The notes below the pieces were generated by a model that was not told where the DNA came from, did no database searches, and saw nothing but the letters and a program-made list of their open reading frames with translations. A DNA stretch of 64,000 nucleotides, from positions 17,386,202 through 17,450,201 of the forward strand of contig CM033738.1 in the NCBI GenBank assembly GCA_019671005.1, read 5' to 3'. Below are positions 1 through 11,160 of the stretch, in pieces. The DNA is from Hibiscus mutabilis. Lineage: Eukaryota; Streptophyta; Magnoliopsida; Malvales; Malvaceae. The translations under genes and the position numbers were made by a program. The first letter of the stretch is position 1. Each line of letters opens with the position of its first letter.

Positions 1-402
1 AAAAAAAAAGGAACCTACATTTTCAAGCCCCAGTGAAAGGTTCCATAGAGGGAGAACCCTAAATCCAAAATCTCAAAAATAACCAAAGGCGAAGAGTTCT
101 ATATAGGAAGGACTCCAAGCTTTACTATCTCGAAGTGAAAAGTTCTATATAGGAGGGACTCATAACTCAAGGCTTCAGAGCGAAGGGTTCTATATAGGAA
201 GAGCCTGTAGCTCCAAGATCGGAAGGTGACGAAGCTCTATATAGGAAGAACTTACGAGCCCGAAGATTCAGCTAAGGAAGAGCGGAGATGTCCAAAAGAA
301 CACGTTTTTCCAAAGCTACAAACAGGGAAGTCTGATAAAAATGAGTGCTTATGAATCTTTGCTTTGTCTCCCATTCCATGAGAACAAGCAAAGAGGGGCA
401 AC
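1..402 (+). repeat. 3' internal tail of a Tat/Ogre-like element: hairpin minisatellite and polypurine tract
   Basis: Five or so irregular units of about 50-60 bp share a core resembling GTTCTATATAGGAAG (around 39-58, 94-115, 141-160, 186-206, 232-252). Each core is flanked by short complementary arms, for example GGTTC/GAACC and GAGTTC/GGACTC. The tract ends in the purine run AAGAGGGGCAAC at 391-402, directly before the TG of the next LTR, as expected for a polypurine tract. Tandem repeats just upstream of the PPT are typical of Tat-lineage elements. No protein is recognised here; the 60-codon minus-strand ORF at 272-454 crosses the PPT and is dismissed. The rest of the element lies left of the window. 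Confidence 0.7.
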
Positions 403-3292
403 TGTAATCACTCATTTTTACCTGTAAATACATATTAGTGTTGCATGTATACATATTATATTATATGTTTATTATTTGCATGAGTGTTACTAATATATAT
501 ATAAGGTGTGGTGTGTGCATGTATATTATAAGCTATGTATGTATACGTATTAATGGTGTATGTGTGTCGCGTATGTATCTATAGAGTACGAGCGTATTTG
601 TTTAATGTATATAGATGTTATGTTAATTATGTGTATGATTATATGTACGTATGCTAGTATGTTATATTAATTAATGTTTGCATAAGTATATACGTTTGTA
701 TTATCGTATGGGTATTGTAATTATGTTATTACTAATATTATTGGGCTAATATATAAAATGAAATCCAAAAAATATATATTAAACCAAATAAATAAATTAC
801 AGTCCAAGTCCAATTACAAATAATTACAAGGCCCGGTTGGCCCAAACCCAAACCCTATCTAATTACATTTATTGTGTGCAGGTGACTGTGGGCCGTTGGA
901 TCAAGATCTGATCCAACGGCCACGATCTAACCAAGGATCAAAATATCTGCCAGCCGCGTGCTCTACACGTATGGACCGTTCGAGTGCCACGCGCGGACGC
1001 TTTGATATCCCACGCGTGCGTGAGCCCCACGCACTCTGACTCCTCGACTGCTGAGCTCCACGTGGCACGATCTGGAGTCGTTACACCAAATCGAAGCTTC
1101 ATCTGGGCCGTTCATCCTTCAAGCCATCTCGGCCGTTAGATCAGATCTGATCTAACGGCCGAGAACACGTCTGGCCGCAGGCAGAACCCCCGCACCGCCA
1201 CCATGCTGCACCATGCCGACCTTCAACCACCGCGCTCAGAACATGTCAAAACACGGCAAGAAAAGAAATGTCAGTTAGCAGTCCAGATCTGAAAAAGCAA
1301 ATAATATGCAACTTGCACCAAAACCAAAGACAGGCATATATATGTACGAAACAAATATTTTGTAAACAGGGAGAGAGTGGTAACAGACAAGAACAAAGTT
1401 GTAATCAAAAGAACAAGTTGTAATCGAACCAGTCAAGTTACAATCGAAATACCAAAGTCAGTCAAGTGGTAAATACTCATTTCCCCTTTTTTTACTTTTG
1501 CATGCATACACAAAAGAGGTAAAAAAAAAGAGAGAGAGTTGTCTTACCACTGCCGTTTGTGGGTCTCCCCTCATCAGTGACAAGCCTTTCGGCTTCCCCA
1601 AGCCAAATACGGTGAACTGAAGGGAGGGGAGACCCCTTGTAGTTTCGTTTTGGGTTTAAAAAATGGGTTTTTCGTTTCGTATTTCCTAGATCTAGGGCAG
1701 ATGAAGGCTTTTCCTCTGAATCCAACCTTGGATTCGTGTCGAGGGTGACATGGGGGTTATTTTGGTAGGTTTACTGAGGCTCGTCGGCACCGATTAGCGG
1801 CGGCCGGCAGCGGAGAGCACGGCGGCTGGCCGCCGGATTCTGGGTTTCAGGGGATAGTTGAGAGAAAATGAAGAACAAAAGGTTATTACAAAACCGAAAA
1901 ATGAAACAAAATGGGGGAAAATTGGTTTCGGCCTAAAAGAAGGGTTTATATAGTTATTATTATTTCGTTAAATGGGTAAATTACATACTAAATCCCCCAG
2001 CGTTTCCAATATTTTCACTTTTGTCTTGTCGCATGGTATATTTACAACTCTGGTCCCTCTTGTATTTCAAAATCTTGCAATCCAGTCCCTAAATTACATC
2101 GAATCAGTTTTCAAATGGTAAAATTACACTTTTAACCATCCCGCGTTTTTGAACTTTTCATTTTGGGTCTGCCCCTTGGTCCAATTACAGTTTTGATCCT
2201 TTTAGGTTCCGTTTACTTCGCATTTTCGTCTTTAAATTACATATTATTGTTCTTTAATTTCTGCCACTGACTTTTATTTTTCTTTCATTTCAGTCATGTT
2301 TCTATGTAAGTACTCATGTTCGTATTATAATCGTATATGTTAATGTAGTCTCTTATCTTATTATATATCCCTCGTATATGCCTTGTATTTTTATGTTAAT
2401 GTATATGTGTGTTAGGTTTTTAATGATTATGTACCTTTTTGTTCGGTTATTCATATTAAGCATGTTATGTTCTAGTTGATTCGTACATGGTATATTTTGT
2501 ATTTTTGTATGTGTGTATGTTCTCTTGTTTTTTTAGGTTACATGTTAGCATATTTACCCCTTTTTTATGTATAATATATTGTCCCATATATGTTGAAATA
2601 TATTTTATTTCTAATATGTATGTCTTCTTGAAATATGTGTTTTGTCTCAGTATATGTATTTATACCTACCTTGTTATTGTGGCATGTTAAGTTTGCTTTT
2701 ATCGATATTAAGCTTGGTATGTGTATGTGTATTTTAATTACGTATTTCATTTATGTTAGATTAGTATTACATTATGTGAATATTTCTTGTTTTTAAATTA
2801 TCCGCTATGTCTTATATTTTTGTCACTAAGATTGCATATGGTATATAAATTGTCAATGCGGTGCCCTTTTATCCGAAAGCGTAAACGGGGGGCGATCGGC
2901 GTAGTGATAGTGGTTGGGCGTTTATTCTCGGATAACGGGGCCCTTAAAATTTATTCGCAATTATGACCGAATTTTAAAATAATCGTCACTTTAATCCGGA
3001 AAATCCAATATTAATAAAGCGGTAATTATTAAAGTACCAATTTTGGGCGGTGTGGGGGTGCTAATCATTCCCCATCCGTAACCGACTCCTGAACCCAATA
3101 TTTTTTTTCAATCCCTGGTTTTATGGTGTCCGGCCTACCTAAGTGGCCGGTGGCGACTCCATTTTTTAAAAATGCGGTTTTTAAAAAAACCCCACGGAAT
3201 AAATATTTTATATCCAAAAGAATCACAAACACCTTTCAAAAACATATTCGAAAAACCTCGTTTTTTTAGCGATAAAAAGAGACATCGCTACA
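403..3292 (+). mobile_element. 3' LTR of a Tat/Ogre-like Ty3/gypsy retrotransposon
   Basis: The LTR starts TGTAATCACTC straight after a polypurine tract and ends CATCGCTACA at 3292, where sequence matching another element (the 20.5 kb LTR) begins abruptly. A TATA-like TTTATATAG lies near 1945. The last 450 bp carry the block ACCGACTCCTGAACCC and GGTGGCGACTCC, also seen as ACCGACTCCCGAACCC and GGTGGCGACTCC at the end of the LTR at 30098-32165, so the two belong to one lineage. At 2,890 bp it is long, as is usual for Tat/Ogre. A 77-codon minus-strand ORF at 1492-1725 resembles nothing I know. The target duplication cannot be checked because the left flank is outside the window. Confidence 0.7.
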
Positions 3293-5193
3293 ATATATAT
3301 ATAAATAAAATATTTCAATGGAGCTCCAATTTAAATTTAAAACATTCGAATGTACGATTTAAATAATCCAATTTCAAATAATAAATATAGACTCCCACAT
3401 GTAAGGTTCTATGAACACATAGCCCATTAGACTCAAATACCGTACTCTGAAGATTACCATGTACTAGAATTCTGATCTTATAGTGCTCCACGATCTCACG
3501 ATCCAACGGTCAACTCACGCACAGAAACAACGATTCTGAGCACTGAGCTTACAAAGCTCAGTGGTACACATCTACTCTACTGTACTTCATGCTAATCATA
3601 AACGTAAGCATGCAAGCTAGTACGAGCAATACGGAAAGATAAATGAACATGTGGCTCTACCTTAATCTCCTAAACACGTGACATAGAACAAACAACATCT
3701 CAACAACATAAACATATAGATAAACAAACCAAGAGTGAGGCCCAATGTCACCCAACACTGGGAAAACCACCCATGCTCAGAATCTCACATTGAGCGGTAA
3801 ACTCAGAATCTTACATCGAGTCTTCACTCAGAATCTTGCATCGAGCGGGGCTCAGAATCTCGTATCGAGCAAAAATTATCACCCAAAATCTCGTATCGGA
3901 TGGCCTTCATTTCGTCACTAGAAATCTCACATTGGATGGCCTTCATGTGTTGCAACACTCACTCACTGGTATCCGGCTCCCACCAAACAAAGACTCTTAA
4001 CCAAACAAGTGCTCTACTTGGCACGTAACCATACATGATCCACCATGGATCTATTCAAGTGCCCTACCTGGCACACAACCATCACACGACCCACTACGGG
4101 GCCCTATCGTTGCTATTACAGCCAATCAAGCATTACCGAGTTGTTACATTTTATGTAAGAGTAATATAATTCATTCCCATTAATTATTTCCAACAATCCA
4201 TATTATCTCATTGATTGTAGTAATAACCACTTTATTAATCATATTCATCGATTTCCATCTCAAACCGTCCTTTAAACCAATTAGTGTTAATTACCGGTTT
4301 CATAAGTAATTTATCGAGTATTTACCGGTATTAGTCCATTGAGCCTGGCAACATCAATATTAATTACGAGGCCCTATTCTACCTCTAAAGCTTATGAGAG
4401 TCATTATAGTTTGTTACTAGTGCATTTAAATCATTTACTATTAATTACCGATTTTTAAGCATTTAATCGAATATTTATCAGCACTGCCCCTAACCAATAT
4501 TCAATCAAACATATTAATTCATTCCACTAGCACATAAGGCATCACTACATAGCAATCATAAATCAGGTAATCATACAAATATCTAGACAATCTTATACGG
4601 TCTCTAAGGCTCCTAATAGTCTCAACATTCTCAATAATTACCAAGCCTCGAATATCCACATCATTACATGCTTATTACTCATCTCCTAATTTGCAACCAC
4701 TAACATGCAAGGCATTTACACTTATGATGCTCATGAGGCATTTACACTTATGATGAGGTGTACTAACCTTATGCTGACATCGCTAAAATCCTCATCCTAG
4801 CTTCCCAAATATTCCACTTGATCCGATATCCGACCCGATTAATCCTCGCATATCAATAATTATGAAAACACTTAAATTCCATACACTTTCTATGCTAAAC
4901 GAAGGGTTAAACACGTAAAAACAGCTTACCGAGTTCGAATTTCGCAAAACAGTCATTAGATCTGAAACGTCAAGAAACCCCATGGTAAGGTCTCCCAAAA
5001 AAGTCAACGTTGGCGGTCAACAATCAACGGCGGTAGACGAAGGTTAACGGTCAACGACAGCTGACGACAGTCAACGGTCAATGAAGGCTAACAGCGGTCA
5101 ATGGCGGCAACAACATCGGTCGGTGGCGATCGGCTTGACTTGGCTCGGGCTGAGTCAGCTCGGCCTGACTCAGCCGAGTTGGGCCGAGTCCAT
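3293..5193 (-). mobile_element. LTR copy A (left part) of the minus-strand LARD-like element
   Basis: From 3293 the sequence follows the intact LTR at 20378-22993 (from about 20505 on) with scattered substitutions, up to the Athila insertion after GAGTCCAT at 5193. The match resumes at 15360. The missing first ~130 bp would lie left of the Tat/Ogre-like element, which inserted into this LTR. The block contains a short repeat array (3775-3945) and a GC-rich stretch of GTCAACGG-like repeats (about 5000-5110). The only ORFs are short and chance-like. Confidence 0.75.
3775..3945 (+). repeat. Short tandem hairpin repeats inside LTR copy A
   Basis: Five to six copies of a 20-30 bp motif with constant centre AATCTYACAT or AATCTYGTAT, flanked by arms such as GCTCA/TGAGC. 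Equivalent repeats lie at 20978-21170 in LTR copy C, where arms GCTCG/CGAGC also occur. Some copies in this LTR have an A-C mismatch in the arm. Confidence 0.65.
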
Positions 5194-6722
5194 TGATAAG
5201 TGTTCAAAAGTACTATTTTTCTTACCCTTTTTACTCATATTATTGTTAGACTTAGGCTCATATTAGTTGCATAATTAGCCGCTCATGCATTAATCCATGT
5301 TTCCTTCCAACGTTGAGCTTGATTACATAACTTGGTAGTTTTTGTGGGAAAAGATGTTGCTTTGGTGTGTTTTGTGTGTATGTGTAGGATCATTTGCCAA
5401 AGCAAGGCCAGAGCTAGTTGCCAGGGCAATGCATGAAGGAGATGCCGAGCTAGTTACCAGGGCAATGCATGAAGAAGATGCCGAGCCAGTTGCCAGGGCA
5501 ATTGTCGACAAAGAACAAGGTGATATGGTAGTCGAAATTGATGACTAGACAAGCCCAAGATGACGTGGAGCAAAGCCAAATCCCAAAGGAATTTGATTTC
5601 CATGAAGAGATTAAAGAAGAATTAAATTCGAAGAAGATAGGAGAAGTTCTAGTAGGAATATAATTATAATAAAGAATTATATTCTTTAAAGATAATTTAA
5701 TTCCAACTTAACTTCCTCCTCAAAGAAGGACTTTGACCTAGCCCTATAAATTAGAGGGTAATTTCAACAACTTGAGGGGAGAGCAAGAGGAGAGAATTTT
5801 CGACAAGCATCTAGGGCAAGGGGATTTCGACAAGCTTCAATTCTTCATCTTTTTCTTTCTTGTTCAATTAGGTTCATGCTAGGGATTATCTATCTTGTGT
5901 TTCTTTGGAACCTAGCCATGAACTAAATCTATTTGGCTATGGTTATTGTGTTTTGTGGTTGTGAGAAACTATTGGATTTTGTTTAGGTAATAAGAGTTTG
6001 CACTTTTCTATTCAAGGTTTATTCATTCTTGGTTCTTATTCTTGTTTGCGAGTGAATTGGGAGAGGATCTCGTAACTTCATCTATTTATCTAATATCGGG
6101 AGAGTTAGATTCAAGAAACGAATGAATATGATCTTTATTCAATCTATTGATGGTGAAGATTAATCCGGCTTAGGAATAAGTCAAGGATTTCAACGGCTAA
6201 AAGGAACGCAAGATTGGTTGTTGTTCACCCTTGATTCACGCAGGGATGTATTATCAAGGCATGCAAAAGTAGCTAGAGTTTCGACTTAGGGATAAGAAGA
6301 AACCATTGAAGAACGCTCTGCCGAACCTTGAAGATTGCTGCCCAGACGCCCAAGTAGTTGCCCAACTAGTCGCCTAGGCAACCATCGATTAGTTGCCAAG
6401 GCAACCCCGTTGTGCAAGTTGCCACGGCAACTGAGTTGCCCGTGCACTCTTTTACCAAGACGATCCAATCGGCTATCACACCTCAACCCACGATAACCTG
6501 GCCTATCTCTCTCATTTGTTCTCATTTATTATTTTACTTTATTGCCTTCTAGTTTAGTTATTAGTTAAAACTCCTATAATCCTTTATTTGTGTTTTTACT
6601 TTTTACAGTGCAAGAGACTAGATTCTTGAAGTGGCACCAATCCCTGTGGAGACGATATCTTTTATACTATAACTTGCAACGTGTATACTTGCACAATTGC
6701 GTAGCACTTATTACGCGCAACA
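5194..6722 (+). repeat. Athila-like 5' LTR
   Basis: Starts TGATAAGTG, ends CGCGCAACA, and repeats at 13832-15359. CCCTATAAATTAGAGG near 5742 is a good TATA candidate. The stretches 5415-5505 and 6350-6440 contain several TTGCC-NN-GGCAA palindromes. The 68-codon ORF at 5342-5548 (also 13979-14185) is made largely of this repeat and is not considered a gene. Confidence 0.93.
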
Positions 6723-6728
6723 AGTTTT

Positions 6729-6746
6729 TGGCGCCGTTGCCGGGGA
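6729..6746 (+). other. Athila primer-binding site (tRNA-Asp type)
   Basis: TGGCGCCGTTGCCGGGGA starts six bases after the end of the 5' LTR. This is the PBS usual in Athila-lineage elements, complementary to the 3' end of tRNA-Asp. Confidence 0.9.
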
Positions 6747-6938
6747 TTGGCAATAGCGACTTTGTTTTTATTTTCTTGCACTTTCTTTTTACTTTTCTTG
6801 TTTAAGATTCAAAGGGGCTAACAAACTTTGGTTTTGCATTGGTATATGACCAGGGCGAGACCGATTACACCAGAATATCCCTTTGATCCAGAAATCGAAC
6901 GAACCTTACAAAGACTTCGATGAAGGATAAGAGTAGCA

Positions 6939-7774
6939 ATGGCTAATCAAGACGGCAATATGAATCAAGATGTTACAGCAGGAGGAGGAGTGATCCTTGC
7001 ACGAAACAGAAATTTTCGAGACTATCTTGAAGAAGATCTTGATGGACTTAATCCAGGAGTTGTCGCACCTGAAATTGAAGCCGACCACTTTGAGTTAAAA
7101 CCGGTAATGTTTAATATGATCAACACAATTGGTCAATTTGGCGGCTCAACAACTGAAGATGCACGGCAACATCTGAAATCTTTCCTGGAGATTTGCAACT
7201 CGTTCAAAATACACGGAGTCACCCTCGATGTCTTACGATTAAGATTATTCCCCTATTCACTGAGGGATAGGGCGAAAGCATGGTTGAATAGCATTCTTGC
7301 CGGATCAATAGCATCTTGGACCGATCTTTGTCGTGATTTCCTTGCTCGGTTTAATCCTACAAATTTGACTGATAAGCTTCGTAACGACATTACTTCTTTT
7401 CGGCAGGCAGATAATGAATCCCGGTGTGGACTCAAGTAACAATGTTTTACAACGTCGTGAATACACCAACAAGGATGATGCTAGATGCCTCGGCAAATGG
7501 CATACTTCTAGATAAGTCACCGGAGGAAGCAATGCAAATTTTAAACAGGCTGGCCAAGAATGATTATCAATTCCCCTCTACTAGAAGAGGAGGAGTTAGA
7601 CGCCAAGCCACAATACATGAACTAGGATCATCATATTCAATTTCGGCACAGTTGGCCACTTTAACCAAGATGGTCCAGAACATGCAAAAACCAAACAACA
7701 CACATGAGGTCAAGGTAATGGATTCTTTTTGTGAGTTATGTGGTGATAACCATGATTCTTCTGAATGTATGTAG
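6939..7774 (+). pseudogene. gag: Athila gag (capsid part and zinc knuckle), frameshifted
   Basis: Encodes the retroelement capsid that packages element RNA in cytoplasmic virus-like particles. The first 160 codons from ATG 6939 contain the usual Athila/plant gag core (AEIEADHFELKP-like block, then LRLFPYSLRDRAKAWLNS and FLARFNP). Near 7420 the frame changes: the block normally linking this core to the WTQVTMFYN motif is about 20 codons too short, so a deletion of roughly 60 bp with a frame change is inferred. The second part ends in a zinc knuckle of form CX2CX4HX4C (CELCGDNHDSSEC), followed at once by an in-frame TAG at 7772-7774. The same frame then continues into the protease part. An ATG shortly after the PBS supports the start. 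Confidence 0.85.
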
Positions 7775-9196
7775 AATCCGGAATCCAGCTTCTATGTGGG
7801 GAATTACAATCGGAACAACAATGTGATGTCCAATACATACAATCCAGCTTGGAAGAAGCACCCGAATTTTTCATGGAGTAATCCCAACAATGCTCTAAAC
7901 CAGAATAATCAGAATGCACAAGCATCGGGATTTCAGCAGAATATGCCACAGCAACAGTTACCGCAGCAATAACCGACAACATCTAGTTCTTTGGAAAATT
8001 CTCTAAATGCTTTTATGATGAAAACTGAATCTTATATGGCTGAGAATAGTAACTTCATAAAAAGAACTGATGCTTTTATTGACAGGACCGAGATGAGATT
8101 GCAAAACCAAGAGGCGGCAATCAAATTATTGGAAAATCAAGTCGGACAGTTTACTCAAATTCTAAATACTAGACCGCAAGGAGGTTTACCTAGCGATACT
8201 GAAGTCGCAAGAGGAACTGGCCATGACCAATGTAAGGCAATCACCACTAGAAGTGGCCAGCAACTTAGAGAGACTCAAACCCGCTCATCAAACAAAACTC
8301 CACAAAAAGATCAAGACGAACCTAGCAGCAAAGCCTCAGATGTTGAACCAGGAATTGCCTCGGCAACCGGCAATAAGCATGCCTCGGCAACCGACGTTAA
8401 GGATGCTTCGGCAACTTATGATAAGCATGCCTCGGCAACCCCAATTGATAATGCCTCAGCAACTCCAGTTGTCCCGACAATGCCATCAATCAGGTTCCAA
8501 ACCAATGAAAGAATCGAAGATATCCAACTTCCACCACCATTCCCACAAAGGTTGAAGCGACAAAAGCAAGAATATCAATTCAAGAAGTTTCTTGATATCC
8601 TAAAGCAAGCCCACATCAACTTGCCATTGGTGGAAGCAATTGAACAAATGCCAAACTATGCCAAGTTTCTTAAAGACATTGTGTCCAAGAGCACAAGGCT
8701 AGGAGAGTTTGAAACAGTTGCCGCAACAGAGGGATGCATGGCAATGTTGCACAATCGTATGCCACCCAAGTTGAAGGATCCCGGAAGTTTCACAATACCC
8801 TGTTCTATTGGAAATCACTATGTCGGGAAAGCATTATGCTACCATGGGGCTAGCATAAACTTGATGCCTAAATCGGTTTTCCAGAAACTAGGAATCGGGA
8901 AGGCAAGACCTACAACAGTTATGCTACAGCTAGCCGACAGATCCTATGTGCATCCAGAGGGAAAAATCGAGGACATACTGGTAAAAGTTGATAAATTTAT
9001 TTTTCCCGCTAACTTTATTGTTTTGGATTGTGAAGCAGATGAGCATGCACCCATCATTCTCGGGAGACCATTCCTAGCAACAGGGAGAACCTTGATAGAT
9101 GTTGAAAAGGGAGAACTCACAATGAGGGTGAATGACCAGCAATTTAAACTAAATGTCTTCCAAACACTAAGGCATGCCGATGATCCAGAAGAATGA
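7775..9196 (+). pseudogene. pol: Athila gag tail and aspartic protease, active site lost
   Basis: Same frame as the zinc-knuckle part of gag, interrupted by TAA near 7970; the stretch 7991-9196 is open for 401 codons. It begins with the N/Q-rich linker and a predicted coiled coil (FIDRTEMRLQNQEAAIKLLE), then a low-complexity spacer of repeated ASAT units encoded by GCCTCGGCAACC repeats (8350-8470). The retropepsin fold follows: CYHGASINLMP near codon 290 and IILGRPFL near codon 355. In Athila proteases the first motif normally has the catalytic Asp (CDLGAS). Here Asp-Leu is Tyr-His, so the protease should be inactive. The 110-codon ORF at 8223-8555 is an alternative-frame shadow. Confidence 0.85.
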
Positions 9197-11160
9197 CAAC
9201 TTCTTCATGCCACGGCAGAGTTTAACTTCGACGAGGAATTTAGTTGCCTCGGTAACTACATTGCCGATTAAGAAGAACCTGAGGAGTATGAAGAACCGGT
9301 CGATAAGGAACAACAAGAATAGGCAAATTGGCTAGTCAATCGACCAGGTACATACTTTGAACCACTGGATTACTCAAGTAAGGAAGGTAAACTCGAAAAG
9401 CCCTCTGTTGAACACTCACCGATTCTTGAGTTGAAACAATTGCTAGAGAAACTAAAATATGCATACTTAGGAACTGATAATACATTGTCTGTAATTATTT
9501 CTTCTAAGTTACAGCCTAAGCAGGAAAAGAAGCTGATCAAGATGTTGAAACTACACAAAAAGGCAATAGGATGTACAATTGCCGACTTGAAGGGAATTAG
9601 CCCGGCAGTGTGCATGCACAAGATTTTGATGGAAGATGATCACAAACCTTCAATTGAGGCCCAGAGGAGACTGAATCATGCCATGAAAGGGGTTGTAATG
9701 AAAGAAATCATCAAGTGGCTTGACGCCGGCATTATATACCCTATCTCTGATAGTACATGGGTAAGTCTGGTACAATGTGTACCGAAAAATGGAGGTATAA
9801 CATTGGTAAGTAATGAAACAATGAACTCATTCCAACCAGGACTGTGACCGGTTGGAGGGTTTGTATGGATTATCGAAAGCTAAACAAAGCCACTAGGAAA
9901 GATCACTTCCCATTACCCTTTATTGATCAAATGCTTGACCGTCTTGCAGGTAAACCATTTTATTGTTTTCTTGATGGTTATTCAGGTTACAATCAAATTG
10001 CCATAGCACTAGAAGATCAAGAAAAGACAACCTTCACATGCCCATACGGTACTTATGCCTTCCGAAGGATACCATTCGGATTGTGTAACGCCCTGGCAAC
10101 CTTCCAAAGATGCATGATGACACTCTTTTCAGACATGGTCGAAGACTTCCTTGAGATCTTCATGGATGATTTTTCTGTTTTTGGTAATGACTTTAACAGC
10201 TGTCTCGGCAATTTAGAGAGGGTGTTGGCAAGAGGTGAAGAAACTGATTTAGTCCTCAATTGGGAGAAATGCCATTTTATGGTAGATGAAAGAATAGTGC
10301 TCGGCCACAAGATTTTATCCAAGGGAATTGAAGTAGACAAAGCCAAGGTGGACGTGATCGAGAGATTACCCCCACCAAGTTCGGTTAAAGGAATTCGAAG
10401 TTTTCTTGGACATGCAGGTTTTTACAGGAGGTTCATTCATGATTTTTCTAAAATCACTAAACCCTTGTGAAATTTGCTTGAACAGGATAAAGTCTTCGAT
10501 TTTGATGATTCTTGCACCCAAGCATTCGAAACCCTAAAGAAAAAGCTTACATCGGCACCCATTGTCGTTCCACCAGATTGGACGCTACCTTTTGAGCTCA
10601 TGTGTGATGCAAGTGATTTCGCGGTAGGAGCAGTCCTAGGCCAACGCACAGGTAAGACCTTCCATGTGATATACTACGCTAGTAAAACTCTTAATAGTGC
10701 TTAAGTGAATTGCACAACAACGGAGAAAAAGTTACTAGCTGTAGTTTTCGCATTTGACAAGTTCCGATCCTATTTGATTGGTACAAAGGTAATTGTTCAT
10801 ACGGACCATTCGGCAATCAAAAATCTATTTGCTAAAAAGGATGTCAAACCTCGTTTGATTCATTAGATATTACTTTTACAAGAATTTGATATTGAAATTA
10901 AGGACAGGAAAGGAACAGAAAATCAAGTGGCCGATCACTTATCACGTTTAGAACGCAATAGGGAGGAGGACGCGGATCTAGAGATATGCGATGCATTCCC
11001 GGATGAACAACTTTTAGTTGCCTCAGCAACCACGGACGCGCATGCCTCGACAACCCTAGACGCCTCGGCAACTCTCGATGCCGCAACAGCCCTTGACGCG
11101 CACGCTTTGGCAATTTTGGGAGCAGTCACCACGGAAGCACATGCCTCGGCAATACCCTAG
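9197..11160 (+). pseudogene. pol: Athila reverse transcriptase and RNase H, several stops
   Basis: Would copy element RNA into cDNA. A degraded acidic linker (9197-9430) leads into the RT. The N-terminal fingers are in one frame to about 9847, and the frame changes just before TGWRVCMDYRKLN (from 9844). Conserved RT blocks follow: FLDGYSGYNQI, FGLCNALATFQRCM, the catalytic FMDDF (YXDD box, about 10160) and FLGHAGFYRRFI. The RNase H part shows LMCDASDFAVGAVLGQ, TTTEKKLLAVVFA and HTDHSAIKNLF, then ADHLSRLE. From 9844 to 11160 the frame is constant apart from stops at 10468 (TGA), 10702 (TAA) and near 10863 (TAG), where the family has a sense codon. A repetitive ASAT-type spacer (11015-11155) separates RNase H from integrase. 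Confidence 0.88.

Noticed and set aside
1492..1725. 77-codon minus-strand ORF
   Set aside because: Lies wholly inside an LTR, with no known motif; chance ORF.
5342..5548. 68-codon ORF repeated at 13979-14185
   Set aside because: Duplicated because it is in both Athila LTRs; built from the GTTGCCAGGGCAA repeat, with no family match.
8223..8555. 110-codon ORF
   Set aside because: Alternative frame of the Athila gag/protease ORF over its repeat spacer.
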